Part shown: one piece after another, positions 42,655 to 51,817 of the stretch
Numbering within the stretch: the stretch's first letter is position 1
Layout of the letters: each line of letters begins with the position of its first letter
Program-made: the position numbers and the translations under genes
Assembly: GCF_001542405.1 (NCBI RefSeq)
Contig: NZ_LNCD01000145.1
Span: 112,070-176,069 of the forward strand
Reading direction: 5' to 3'
DNA from: Rhizobium altiplani
GTDB taxonomy: Bacteria; Pseudomonadota; Alphaproteobacteria; Rhizobiales; Rhizobiaceae
DNA: 64,000 nt
The notes under the pieces: model-generated
Told to the model about the DNA's origin: nothing
The model's database searches: none
Seen by the model: the letters and a program-made list of their open reading frames with translations, nothing else

Positions 42655-42900
42655 ATGACGGAATCCGGCGGCAAAAAGCAGCTCTTGCATCTCGTATTCG
42701 GCGGCGAACTGGAAAGCTTGGACGATGTTCAGTTCAGGGACCTGAAGGATCTCGATATCGTCGGCATTTATCCGGACTATGCCACGGCATTGACGGCCTG
42801 GAAGTCAAAGGCGCAATCGACTGTGGATAATGCGCATATGCGCTACTTCATCGTCCACATGCACCGTTTGCTGGACCCGGAAAGCAAGTCTGCGCAGTAA
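42655..42900 (+). CDS. DUF4170 protein
   Basis: This 81-residue protein has the pattern HLVFGGELESLDDVQFRDLKDLDIVGIYPDYATALTAWK, then AHMRYFIVHMHRLLDPE. It has no signal peptide or membrane segment. Alphaproteobacterial DUF4170 genes accompany lipid A/Kdo genes, as here between the phosphatase and waaA. Function unknown. AAAGAGAAG lies just before the ATG at 42655; the longer frame from 42574 is not needed. Confidence 0.85.
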   Translation: MTESGGKKQLLHLVFGGELESLDDVQFRDLKDLDIVGIYPDYATALTAWKSKAQSTVDNAHMRYFIVHMHRLLDPESKSAQ

Positions 42901-43041
42901 CCCTCCCCCGGGCGCGGCTCGCTACGAGCCGTGAGCCGACTGACTGCCTGACGCATTCTGAACAAACTGATCGGCCATTGCGGCCGCAACAATAATTAGG
43001 AATGGGTTGATGTCGATCATTTGTGATCGGAGATTTGGCAG

Positions 43042-44361
43042 ATGAGCGGTCGCATGGCGCGGTTTGCGCTGGGCGCCTATCAGGCAACGGGAACGTTGCT
43101 GACGCCGTTCGTCGGAGGGTATCTCGCCTATCGGGCCGCGAAGGGCAAGGAAGACCGTGCGCGCCGTTTGGAGCGCTCGGGCTATGCCAGCGCCGACCGT
43201 CCGGCCGGACCGCTGGTCTGGTTCCATGCCGCAAGCGTCGGTGAAACCAATGCCGTCATTCCGCTGATCCGCGAAATTCGCCGCCGCGACATCCACGTCA
43301 TTCTGACCACCGGAACCATCACGTCCGCCAAGCTGGCCGCTGAGCGCATCGGCAACGAAGCGATCCATCAGTACGTGCCGCTCGACCTCAAGCCCGCCGT
43401 CAGCCGTTTCCTTGAATATTGGCAGCCGGACTGCGTACTGATCGCTGAGTCCGAAATCTGGCCGGCGACCCTGATGGAACTTGGCCGCCGCCGCATCCCG
43501 CAGATCCTCGTCAACGCGCGCATGTCGGACCGCTCCTTCGCGCGATGGAGTCGGCGTCCGGCACTTGCGGAAGCCCTGTTCGAGAACCTGGCGCTTGTTA
43601 TTGCGCAATCGGATGTCGATGCCGAGCGCTTCCGCGATCTCGGCGCGCGCCACGTCATGATGTCGGGCAATCTCAAGGTCGATACCGACGCCCCGCCTTA
43701 CGATGCTGCGGTATTCGCCGACTACAAGAAGCAGCTCGGCGGCCGCAAGACCTGGGCAGCGATCTCCACCTTCGACGGTGAGGAAAAGGCCGCAGGCATC
43801 GTCCATCGGGCGCTGAAGGAGCGGGACGAGCAGTTGACGATCATCGTGCCGCGGCATCCGGAACGCGCCGACGACATCGAAGCCGAGCTCGTCAAGCTGG
43901 GTCTCAAGGTCGCCCGCCGCACGCGCGGTGATGCGCTGACCCCTGATGTCGATATCTTCCTAGGCGATACGATCGGCGAAATGGGCCTCTACCTGCGCCT
44001 GACGGAGGTTGCTTTTGTCGGGCGCTCGCTGTTTGCCGAAGGTGGGCAAAATCCGCTGGAGCCGGCGATGCTCGGTTGCGCGGTGCTGTCGGGCAGCAAC
44101 GTGCAGAACTTCCGCGAAGCCTATCAGAAGCTGGCGCGGCGCGGCAGCGCGCGCATGGTCCGCGATACGGAGATGCTTGCCAAGGGCGTCCACTATTTGC
44201 TCACCAACGACGGAGCGCGTCGCACCATGATCGAAGCCGGGATCGGCGCCGTGCAAGAAATGCGGGGCGCGTTGACGGCGACGGTGAAGGGCTTGGAGCC
44301 CTATATCAATCCGCTCACCGTGAAGGCGAGGCTGCTGCCGAAGGCGGCTTTGCAGCGCTGA
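43042..44361 (+). CDS. waaA: 3-deoxy-D-manno-octulosonic acid transferase
   Basis: This 439-residue inner-membrane-bound glycosyltransferase adds Kdo to lipid IVA. The N-terminal anchor is near residues 15-30, with the conserved LVWFHAASVGETNAVIPLI and DCVLIAESEIWPATL blocks. The C-terminal GT-B domain includes FVGRSLFAEGGQNPLEPA, which binds CMP-Kdo. It fits the KdtA family length. It precedes a HAD phosphatase gene and lpxK on the same strand, so lipid A genes are clustered. An ATG at 43042 is used. Confidence 0.94.
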   Translation: MSGRMARFALGAYQATGTLLTPFVGGYLAYRAAKGKEDRARRLERSGYASADRPAGPLVWFHAASVGETNAVIPLIREIRRRDIHVILTTGTITSAKLAAERIGNEAIHQYVPLDLKPAVSRFLEYWQPDCVLIAESEIWPATLMELGRRRIPQILVNARMSDRSFARWSRRPALAEALFENLALVIAQSDVDAERFRDLGARHVMMSGNLKVDTDAPPYDAAVFADYKKQLGGRKTWAAISTFDGEEKAAGIVHRALKERDEQLTIIVPRHPERADDIEAELVKLGLKVARRTRGDALTPDVDIFLGDTIGEMGLYLRLTEVAFVGRSLFAEGGQNPLEPAMLGCAVLSGSNVQNFREAYQKLARRGSARMVRDTEMLAKGVHYLLTNDGARRTMIEAGIGAVQEMRGALTATVKGLEPYINPLTVKARLLPKAALQR

Positions 44362-44374
44362 GGGCAGGGCGGCT

Positions 44375-45088
44375 ATGAAGGCAATCAAGGGAATACTTTT
44401 CGACAAGGACGGCACGCTTCTCGACTACGACGAGAGCTGGCTGCCGGTGAACCGCGAGCTAGCGCGCATCGCATCGGAAGGCGATCCCGAACTTGCGGAC
44501 CGGCTGCTTCTGGCTTGCGGCATGGATCCCGTCAGCGGCCACATCGTTCCCGACAGTCTGCTGGCGGCCGGCAACACGCGCCAGATTTCGGAGGGGCTCG
44601 TCGCGGCCGGCTCGATGCTCGACGTTATCGAGCTGACGATCAAGCTGGACGAGCTCTTTTCTCATGCCGCCGAGTTTTCCGTAGCGGTCACTGATCTGGC
44701 CGCCTTTTTCGGTAGGCTGCATGCACGCGGCTTTCGCCTCGGTGTCGCCTCGAGCGACAACGAGCGCTCGATCAGGCAAACCGCCCAGCGCTTTGGCTTT
44801 GCGCCCTTCATCGACTATGTGGCCGGATACGATAGCGGCTTCGGCACCAAGCCGGAACCGGGCATGGTGCTTGGTTTCTGCGCGGCGACGGGCCTTGATC
44901 CCTCCGAGGTCGCCCTTGTCGGCGATAACAACCACGATCTGCACATGGGCCGCAACGCCAAGGTCGGCGTGACCGTGGCCGTACTGACTGGCACCGGATC
45001 GCGTGAAACGCTCGCCGCCGCATCCGATTACTGCCTGAACGACATCACCGAGCTTGAAGGCCTGCTGCCCGACCGTCAGCTTGCTTGA
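44375..45088 (+). CDS. HAD phosphatase (Gph-like)
   Basis: This 237-residue HAD hydrolase has motif I GILFDKDGTLLDYDESW, motif II in GVASSDN, motif III lysine in GTKPEPGM and motif IV ALVGDNNHDLHMG. It resembles phosphoglycolate phosphatases with a helical cap. It sits between waaA and lpxK in a tight same-strand run (13-base gap from waaA), so it might be a dephosphorylase for a lipid or sugar phosphate, but this is inference. Substrate unknown. Confidence 0.86.
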   Translation: MKAIKGILFDKDGTLLDYDESWLPVNRELARIASEGDPELADRLLLACGMDPVSGHIVPDSLLAAGNTRQISEGLVAAGSMLDVIELTIKLDELFSHAAEFSVAVTDLAAFFGRLHARGFRLGVASSDNERSIRQTAQRFGFAPFIDYVAGYDSGFGTKPEPGMVLGFCAATGLDPSEVALVGDNNHDLHMGRNAKVGVTVAVLTGTGSRETLAAASDYCLNDITELEGLLPDRQLA

Positions 45089-45194
45089 TTGACCAAGGGC
45101 TTGCTTTTTCTTGAAATTTACCTTCTCTTTCCGCCCGGTCGAGGACACAGCCCGTCAGCATGACGCTCGGGGTCCGAAAGGCAGGGCGGGGAAA

Positions 45195-46235
45195 ATGGTA
45201 TCCGAAGCGCCACCCTTCTGGTGGTCGAAAGCCGATTGGCGTGCCTGGGCGCTCTATCCGATTTCCTTCCTGTATGGGCGTGCGGCCGGCTATCGGATGG
45301 CCAACGCCAAGCGTGCTTCGGTTCCCGTGCCCGTTATCTGCGTCGGCAATTTCACCGTCGGCGGCGCCGGCAAGACGCCGACGGCGCTGACGATCGCCCG
45401 CGCGGCAAAGGCAAAGGGGCTGAAGCCTGGTTTTCTGAGCCGTGGCTATGGCGGTTCCCTCGATGTCACGACTGTTGTCGATCCGGTTCATCACCGCGCC
45501 CTGGCTGTCGGGGACGAACCTCTGCTTCTCGCTCGAGAGGCGCTCACCGTGATTTCCCGCCGCCGTGTCGAAGGGGCCCAGCGCCTCGTCAAGGAAGGCG
45601 TGGACCTGATCATCATGGATGACGGTTTTCAGAGCGCTCGCCTGGCGATCGACTATGCGTTGCTGGTCATCGACGCCACGCGTGGCCTCGGCAATGGCCA
45701 CATCGTTCCCGGTGGTCCTGTACGCGCGCCCATCCGTCAGCAGTTGCGCTACGCGACAGCCCTTTTGAAGGTTGGCGGGGGCGAAGCGGCCGACAATATC
45801 GTTCGGATCGCGGCGCGCGCCGCCAAACCCTATTTCACGGCTTCCCTGAAGGTGTGCGACAGCGCCGATCTTTCCGGCCGCAACGTGCTGGCCTTTGCCG
45901 GTATTGCCGATCCGTCGAAATTCTTCCGCACCGTCGAATCCGTCGGCGTGCATATCGCCGCTCGCCGCTCGTTCGGTGATCACGAGCATCTGACCGATGA
46001 CGAGATCGACGACATTCTGACAACGGCAGAGAGCGACGGCCTTCAGATTGTCACGACGTCGAAGGATTTCGTCCGGCTCGCCGGCCATCATGGCAAAGCC
46101 GAGGAACTCGCGGCAAAATGCCGGGTGATTGAGGTGGAGATGGCCTTCGAGGATGCTCTGGCGCCAAGTCTCATCATCGACCGGGCCATCAATGCCTGCC
46201 GCGATCGGCGCTTGAAGGAAGGGCGGAAGGCCTAA
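45195..46235 (+). CDS. lpxK: Tetraacyldisaccharide 4'-kinase
   Basis: This 346-residue membrane-associated kinase phosphorylates the 4' position of the lipid A precursor. The Walker-A-like P-loop is GNFTVGGAGKT (residues 51-61), the N-terminal anchor is within YPISFLYGRAAGYR, and downstream motifs include LSRGYGG, VGDEPLLLA and IMDDGFQ. I start at the ATG at 45195 with a GGGG ribosome binding site, not at the longer 45111 frame. It follows the HAD gene and ends the waaA-lpxK run. DUF2093 and mutL lie beyond on the opposite strand. Confidence 0.93.
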   Translation: MVSEAPPFWWSKADWRAWALYPISFLYGRAAGYRMANAKRASVPVPVICVGNFTVGGAGKTPTALTIARAAKAKGLKPGFLSRGYGGSLDVTTVVDPVHHRALAVGDEPLLLAREALTVISRRRVEGAQRLVKEGVDLIIMDDGFQSARLAIDYALLVIDATRGLGNGHIVPGGPVRAPIRQQLRYATALLKVGGGEAADNIVRIAARAAKPYFTASLKVCDSADLSGRNVLAFAGIADPSKFFRTVESVGVHIAARRSFGDHEHLTDDEIDDILTTAESDGLQIVTTSKDFVRLAGHHGKAEELAAKCRVIEVEMAFEDALAPSLIIDRAINACRDRRLKEGRKA

Positions 46236-46266
46236 TCGGAAAATCTCGGGGTGCCGGTGTTCAGCG

Positions 46267-46497
46267 TCAGCGCTTCTGGTTCGGCAAAACGCCAGCGCGC
46301 TTGTCAGCCTCCAGCGAGGCTACGGCATCGGCGTAGGGCTCCTGGCGCGCGACGCTCCAATAGCGCAGCTCGTCGAGCGGGATCTGCTTGCCGGTAATTG
46401 CACATACGACGTAGGAGCCCGGCGACAGGATCTGAAAATCCGCATCGAGATAGCGTATCTGCGCTTCGCGGTTTCCATTTCCTTCGAACAAGTTCAT
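46267..46497 (-). CDS. DUF2093 protein
   Basis: This 76-residue protein has the pattern QIRYLDADFQILSPGSYVVCAITGKQIPLDELRYWSVARQEPYA. It is typical of DUF2093, a short alphaproteobacterial family of unknown function. No membrane segment or signal is present. The ATG at 46497 has GGAG just upstream; an ATG three codons earlier is also possible. It lies 67 bases downstream of the mutL stop on the same strand. Confidence 0.82.
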   Translation of the reverse strand: MNLFEGNGNREAQIRYLDADFQILSPGSYVVCAITGKQIPLDELRYWSVARQEPYADAVASLEADKRAGVLPNQKR

Positions 46498-46564
46498 GCG
46501 CTCCATTCCTTGCAGGCTGTCATACCCCTGCCATAACGCGCCGCAGCGGCCTTTTCCAGCTTTT

Positions 46565-48379
46565 TCAGCTACGGCCGAACAACCGCTCAATATCCGAGAG
46601 CTTGAGCTCGATATAGGTCGGTCGTCCGTGGTTGCACTGCCCTGAGCCGGGAGTAACTTCCATTTGACGGAGAAGGGCGTTCATTTCTTCGGGTCGCAGC
46701 CGTCGGCCCGAACGCACGGATCCGTGGCAGGCCATGGTCGCTGCAACATATTCCAGCTTGGCCGACAGGCCGGAGGCGGTATCCCATTCGGCGATCTCGT
46801 CCGCCAGCTGACGGATAAGTCCCGTGGCGTCCACCTCTCCCAGCATGGCAGGTGTCTCACGCACGGCGATCGCGCCGGGGCCGAAGCGCTCGATGGCCAG
46901 CCCCAGCTCGCCAAGCTCGGTGGCAAACTGCATAAGCCGATCGCAATCCTCTTCCGGCAGATCGACGATTTCGGGGATGAGGAGCACCTGCGAGGCGAGC
47001 CGTTTCGAATGCAGCGCCTTGCGCATCGCCTCGAATACCAGGCGCTCATGCGCGGCGTGCTGATCGACGATTACGAGGCCATCATCCGTCTGCGCCACGA
47101 TATAATTTTCGTGAATCTGCGCCCGGGCGGCACCCAGCGGATAGCGCTGTGGCGGCTCTTCCGGCGCAACCGGCATTCTTGGGGTAGGGGCGATGTCGCT
47201 GCGGGCCGTCGGCGTCGCAAGGCCGTCGAAGGAGGCCTGCGGCCGTTCGCCGAAGCTGCCGTTTGCAGCCTGGTGGAATGGACGCGATGGCGAGGTCGCC
47301 GCCGACCAAGGCTGTTGGGGCCGTTGGGCGCCAGGCTGGAAACCGGGCCGGAAGGAGCGCAGCATGCCGTCTGCACCCGTTGTGGCCGTCCGGCTGCCGT
47401 CACGCGCCAGCGCCTCGCGCACGGCGCCGACGATCAGGCCGCGCACCAGTTGCGGGTCGCGGAAGCGCACGTCCGATTTGGCCGGGTGCACGTTAACGTC
47501 GACAAGAGCCGGATCGAGCCTGATCGACAGTACTGCGACCGGATAACGCCCGGCTGGGATGGTCTCGGCATAGGCGCCGCGGATCGCCGACAGGATCAGC
47601 TTGTCCTGCACCGGACGTCCGTTGACGAAGGCATATTGGTGGGCCGAGTTTCCGCGATTGAAGGTCGGCACGCCGGTAAAGCCTGTCAGCGATATGCCCT
47701 CCCGCTCCGCATCGATCTCGATCGCATTGTCGCGAAAATCCTTGCCAAGGATCTGCGCCATCCGCGCCAGATGATCGTCACCCGTCGCCGGCAACTCCAG
47801 CGTCGTTCGATCAGTCCCCGAGAGCACGAAGCGCACCCCGGGGAAGGCAATCGCCATGCGCTTGACGACCTCGGTGATCGCCGCGGCCTCGGCCTTTTCC
47901 GTCTTGAGGAATTTCAGGCGGGCCGGCGTCGCGAAGAAGAGATCGCGAACTTCGACGATCGTGCCCGGATTGCCGGGTGAGGGGCGAAGATGTGTAATTC
48001 TTCCGCCCTCGACGGCGATTTCGTTGCCGCCTGCGCTGTCCCGGCGGCGGCTCGAAATGCTGAGCCTGGCTACCGAGCCAATCGATGGCAGCGCTTCGCC
48101 GCGAAAACCCAGCGTGCGGATATCGTCCAGCGTATCTGAGATCTTCGAGGTGCAGTGGCGTCGTACGGCAAGCTCCAGATCCGCAACATCCATGCCAGAC
48201 CCGTTGTCCGAAACCCGCAGCAGGCTCTTGCCGCCGCCCGACGTCGCAACCTCAATGCGCGTCGCGCCTGCGTCGAGGGCGTTTTCGATCAACTCCTTAG
48301 CGGCGCTCGCGGGCCGCTCGATGACTTCACCGGCGGCGATTTGATTGATGAGGGTCTCTGAAAGCTGTCTGATGGCCAT
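46565..48379 (-). CDS. mutL: DNA mismatch repair protein MutL
   Basis: This 604-residue MutL has the GHKL ATPase domain with ENALDAGATRI, DNGSGM and GFRGEALPS, and a poorly conserved proline/serine linker (about 340-410). The C-terminal dimerisation domain carries the endonuclease motif DQHAAHERLVFE (DQHA-x2-E-x4-E) and the later CNHGRP. So this is a nicking-type MutL, as expected in an organism without MutH. It starts MAIRQLSETLINQIAAGEVIERP. It is divergent from the PAS/receiver gene, with 113 bases between. Confidence 0.95.
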   Translation of the reverse strand: MAIRQLSETLINQIAAGEVIERPASAAKELIENALDAGATRIEVATSGGGKSLLRVSDNGSGMDVADLELAVRRHCTSKISDTLDDIRTLGFRGEALPSIGSVARLSISSRRRDSAGGNEIAVEGGRITHLRPSPGNPGTIVEVRDLFFATPARLKFLKTEKAEAAAITEVVKRMAIAFPGVRFVLSGTDRTTLELPATGDDHLARMAQILGKDFRDNAIEIDAEREGISLTGFTGVPTFNRGNSAHQYAFVNGRPVQDKLILSAIRGAYAETIPAGRYPVAVLSIRLDPALVDVNVHPAKSDVRFRDPQLVRGLIVGAVREALARDGSRTATTGADGMLRSFRPGFQPGAQRPQQPWSAATSPSRPFHQAANGSFGERPQASFDGLATPTARSDIAPTPRMPVAPEEPPQRYPLGAARAQIHENYIVAQTDDGLVIVDQHAAHERLVFEAMRKALHSKRLASQVLLIPEIVDLPEEDCDRLMQFATELGELGLAIERFGPGAIAVRETPAMLGEVDATGLIRQLADEIAEWDTASGLSAKLEYVAATMACHGSVRSGRRLRPEEMNALLRQMEVTPGSGQCNHGRPTYIELKLSDIERLFGRS

Positions 48380-48555
48380 GCGCCTATTCTCTTGGATTCG
48401 CGGGTCCGAGGGAAGGGCGAAAGCGCCACCGCCTTTCCGTTCTGCACGCCCTAATTCCGGCTGCTTAATATTAAGCGCGCCTTAAGACAAAGGTGCCATT
48501 TTGCGACTTATTCCGAGGACTGGGTTTAAATCGGACAGATGTGGGACGCGTAGGA

Positions 48556-50277
48556 ATGAGTGCCGGCTTCGAACAAGCGGACACATCATCTGTAAGCAGC
48601 GAAATGCCGGCTGAATCAAGCCTGCAGACGGTGCTGTTTGACGCGGTATGCGAGAGCTTGGGCGCCGCATTCATCGTCTATGACAAGACCGACCACATGG
48701 TCTTTGCGAGCCGCCAGGTTCTCGATTTCTTTCCGATATCGGCGGCGATGCTGAAGCCGGGGAGGCGGTTGCGTGACTTCCTGGGCGCCATCTACGACAC
48801 CGGCATCCGCACGCAGTCGGCCAGCAACCAAGGTGCGATGAGCCGTGAGGATTGGCTGTCCCAGAAGATCGCCTCGCACTGGCGCGAGCGCTTCGAGGCC
48901 GTCGAGCGGCATGGTGCGGATCGGTGGATCAGGTTTGGCAAGCGGCGCCTTGCGAGCGGCTACGGCGTCTGCGTCATCCAGGACATTTCCGAGAACAAGA
49001 AGCGCGAGGAACAGTGGCGCTCCGATCTCGAGCGTGTGCAGCTCACGGAGGATATCCTCGACAACCTGCCGTTCCCACTCTTCGTCAAGGACCGCAATCT
49101 GAATTACGTCGCCGTCAACATCGCCTTCTGCGACAAGTATCAGACGACGGTCGATGAAGTGCTTGGCCGCAAGAGCAGCGACCTGTTCTCCGAGGATGTC
49201 GCCCAGCGTTTCGAGGAAAGCGACCGTCATGTTCTGGAGACGGGCGAAATGTCGATTTCCCGCCAGCGGCAGGTCTCCCGCGACGGCGTCGAACGCGACA
49301 TCGTCACGCGCAAGCACCGGATCGGCAAGCCGGGGCGCTATTTTCTTGTCTCGACCATGCAGGATCTGCCGCGCGACGGCGACGATCTAGAAGAGTTCCG
49401 GTTCGCATCGACGGTCACGACGTCAAGCAAGAATTCCTATCGGCGCGCCTATGTTCCGATGAGCGGAAACGGCGAACGGCGCGAGCCGGCGGCAATGGAG
49501 GCGATCGTCCCGGAGAACTTCTCCGGTCGCAAGATCCTCGTCGTGACATCGGATGTCGTGGCAGAAGGCGCGGCCCTGCGGACCCTCGCCAAATACGGTT
49601 TCGAGGCCTGTTCGGTTCGCGGCGAGGACGAGGAGGAACAGTTCCTGGAAATCGCGAACTCTTCCGGCATCGCGCTCGACCTGCTCGTGATCGACAACCA
49701 GCTCGGCATGCGCTGCCTCGAGCTCGCCGAGCAATACGGCATCCCGGCACTGGCGATGGACGGCTTCCAGCTCGCCAATGAGCTCACCTTCCAGATCGCC
49801 CGTCATTTCAACCGCAGCAACCGCGGCCAGATGGCCGAAGGCATTGACACCGACTGGGAAATCACTGCCGTGGAGGAGGCGAACACGCTCGACGTGCTCG
49901 TTGCCGAAGATAACGACATCAACCAAATCGTTTTCTCGCAGATTCTCGAAGGCCTCGGCTACCGTTACATGATCGCCCCAAGCGGCGATGAAGCCGTTCG
50001 CCTCTGGACAGAGCACCAGCCGAAAATCATCCTGATGGATATCTCTCTGCCGGGCTTCAATGGTTTCGAAGCGGCGCGGCTGATCCGCCAGACAGAGGAA
50101 GGCGGCAGTACAAGAACGCCGATCATCGGTGTTCTGACGCAAGCCTTCGAGCGCGATCGAGCTGAGTGCGCAAAGGCTGGAATGGACGACGTAATTATGA
50201 AGCCGGTAAGCCCAGATATTCTTCAAGGGATCTTTCAACAGTACCTTGCCCAGGACATCAGACAGGCCAGCATGTGA
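48556..50277 (+). CDS. PAS-PAS-receiver protein without a kinase domain
   Basis: This protein of about 573 residues has an N-terminal PAS-like domain (about 25-130), a second PAS domain (about 165-280, LPFPLFVKDRNLNYVAVN), a degenerate receiver-like region (about 330-430, KILVVTSDVVAEGAALRTL, with IDNQLG in place of the phospho-acceptor block), and a canonical receiver at the C-terminus (about 450-565: VAEDNDINQ, phospho-aspartate in ILMDISLPGFNGFEAARL, MKPVS). No HisKA or HATPase domain is present. It probably takes phosphate from a separate kinase. A GGDEF-EAL gene follows 123 bases later. Start choice (48556) is uncertain. Confidence 0.82.
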   Translation: MSAGFEQADTSSVSSEMPAESSLQTVLFDAVCESLGAAFIVYDKTDHMVFASRQVLDFFPISAAMLKPGRRLRDFLGAIYDTGIRTQSASNQGAMSREDWLSQKIASHWRERFEAVERHGADRWIRFGKRRLASGYGVCVIQDISENKKREEQWRSDLERVQLTEDILDNLPFPLFVKDRNLNYVAVNIAFCDKYQTTVDEVLGRKSSDLFSEDVAQRFEESDRHVLETGEMSISRQRQVSRDGVERDIVTRKHRIGKPGRYFLVSTMQDLPRDGDDLEEFRFASTVTTSSKNSYRRAYVPMSGNGERREPAAMEAIVPENFSGRKILVVTSDVVAEGAALRTLAKYGFEACSVRGEDEEEQFLEIANSSGIALDLLVIDNQLGMRCLELAEQYGIPALAMDGFQLANELTFQIARHFNRSNRGQMAEGIDTDWEITAVEEANTLDVLVAEDNDINQIVFSQILEGLGYRYMIAPSGDEAVRLWTEHQPKIILMDISLPGFNGFEAARLIRQTEEGGSTRTPIIGVLTQAFERDRAECAKAGMDDVIMKPVSPDILQGIFQQYLAQDIRQASM

Positions 50278-50400
50278 CGAACAAAGCTCGTCAACTCCCT
50301 AAATCTTGGGACAAAACACGGTTCCAACGTGACCGATCCACTATCGAATTCTTAAGACTTGCCCGCCATCCTTCCTGCCGTTGGTGCAGTCTGGGTCTGA

Positions 50401-51759
50401 ATGATGATGTCGGCTGAAATGCCTCTGGTGCCCGTAAGTCAGAATGAACTTCAGACAATGGCCTATACCGACCCACTGACCGGGCTCGGCAACCGCTACC
50501 GCATGCGCGACCGGATTGCCCAGATCTCAGCCGAACGCGCGAGCGATCCAGCACCATTTACGATCGGCATCGCCAATCTCGATTCCTTCAAGCCGATCAA
50601 CGATCTTTTCGGCTCATCGGCGGGAGACGAAATTCTCTGCCAGGTCGCCCATCGATTGAAGGCCTGCATTCCCGACGGTGCCCTCGTGACGCGTCATGAC
50701 GGCGATGAATTTGCCTTTGTCCTGCCGCTGGTGTTCGAGCGGGCCAGCGCCGAGAAGTTCGGCCAGATGATACGCGAAGTCCTGTCGGCGCCGTACGATC
50801 TCGGCGACCGCAATGTGCGGCTGTCGGCATCCTTCGGCTTTTCGATCTATCCCTTCGCGGGCGAGGAATTCGACGAACTGCTGAAAAGCGCCGAAACCGC
50901 GCTCTACCGTTCAAAACGCCGCGGCCGTGGCCAGATCACCGTCTATTCCCGCGAGATCGCCCAGGAAATGAAGCGCGCGACGCAATTGGAACAGGCGCTG
51001 CGCAATGCCATCATTTCCGATGTGATCGACGTGCATTTCCAGCCGATCGTCGCACTTTCCAATAACCAGGTCGTGGGCTTTGAAGCTCTGGCGCGATGGA
51101 ACGATCCTGATCTGGGCTTTGTGTCACCGGGCGTTTTCGTCCCGCTGGCGGAGGAGCGCGGCTTCATTGATGCGCTGTCCGAGGCGCTCCTGCGCAAGGC
51201 GGCCGAGGCTGCCCTTTCCTGGCCGCGCGAACTTTTCCTCTCCTTCAATCTCTCCTCGGCGCAGTTGATGGATCCGGGGACGAGCAGCAGCATCCTGTCG
51301 ATCCTCGGTCGTGTCGGCTTCGATCCGCACCGGCTCGAACTCGAAATCACCGAGACTGCGGTGATGGGCTCGGCCGACACGGCAAACCGGATCATTGCCG
51401 ATCTCCGTCAGGCCGGCGTGCGCATCTCGCTGGATGACTTCGGGACGGGTCAATCGAGCCTCGGCCGCCTCCGCGACTTTATGTTCGACAAGATCAAGAT
51501 CGATCGCGCCTTCGTGTCGCGCATCAATTCCGATCGCGCCTCGGAGCACATCATCAAGGCGATCCTAACCATGTGCGAGGGGCTCGACCTGGAAGTGGTC
51601 GCCGAAGGGATCGAGGACTATCTGGAAGCCGTCAAGCTGCGTTCGCTCGGCTGCGGTATGGGGCAGGGCTACCATTTCGGCAAGCCCGCTGACAGCATTG
51701 CCACGCTCCGGTTCTTGCACGAGAACTACTACGACACGTCTGATCGCGTCAGCGCCTGA
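50401..51759 (+). CDS. GGDEF-EAL protein, probable c-di-GMP phosphodiesterase
   Basis: This 452-residue cytosolic protein has an N-terminal GGDEF domain (TDPLTGLGNRYRMRD start) whose signature is altered to RHDGDEFAF, so cyclase activity is doubtful. The C-terminal EAL domain is intact: GFEALARWND, LELEITETAVM, LDDFGTGQSSLGRL, DKIKIDRAFV and EVVAEGIED. It therefore most likely degrades c-di-GMP, with the GGDEF part possibly regulatory. No membrane or sensor domain is present, which suggests input from the preceding PAS/receiver protein. Confidence 0.9.
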   Translation: MMMSAEMPLVPVSQNELQTMAYTDPLTGLGNRYRMRDRIAQISAERASDPAPFTIGIANLDSFKPINDLFGSSAGDEILCQVAHRLKACIPDGALVTRHDGDEFAFVLPLVFERASAEKFGQMIREVLSAPYDLGDRNVRLSASFGFSIYPFAGEEFDELLKSAETALYRSKRRGRGQITVYSREIAQEMKRATQLEQALRNAIISDVIDVHFQPIVALSNNQVVGFEALARWNDPDLGFVSPGVFVPLAEERGFIDALSEALLRKAAEAALSWPRELFLSFNLSSAQLMDPGTSSSILSILGRVGFDPHRLELEITETAVMGSADTANRIIADLRQAGVRISLDDFGTGQSSLGRLRDFMFDKIKIDRAFVSRINSDRASEHIIKAILTMCEGLDLEVVAEGIEDYLEAVKLRSLGCGMGQGYHFGKPADSIATLRFLHENYYDTSDRVSA

Positions 51760-51817
51760 AACTCCGATGGCGCCCTTTCGGACGCCACCGGTTACGCGGT
51801 ACTCACTGCGCAGTATC

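Noticed and set aside
46664..47980. 438-codon plus-strand frame opposite mutL
   Set aside because: Antisense to a complete MutL with all motifs.
48493..48555. Upstream start of the PAS/receiver gene
   Set aside because: Adds 21 residues without PAS similarity and without a better ribosome binding site; kept as an alternative only.
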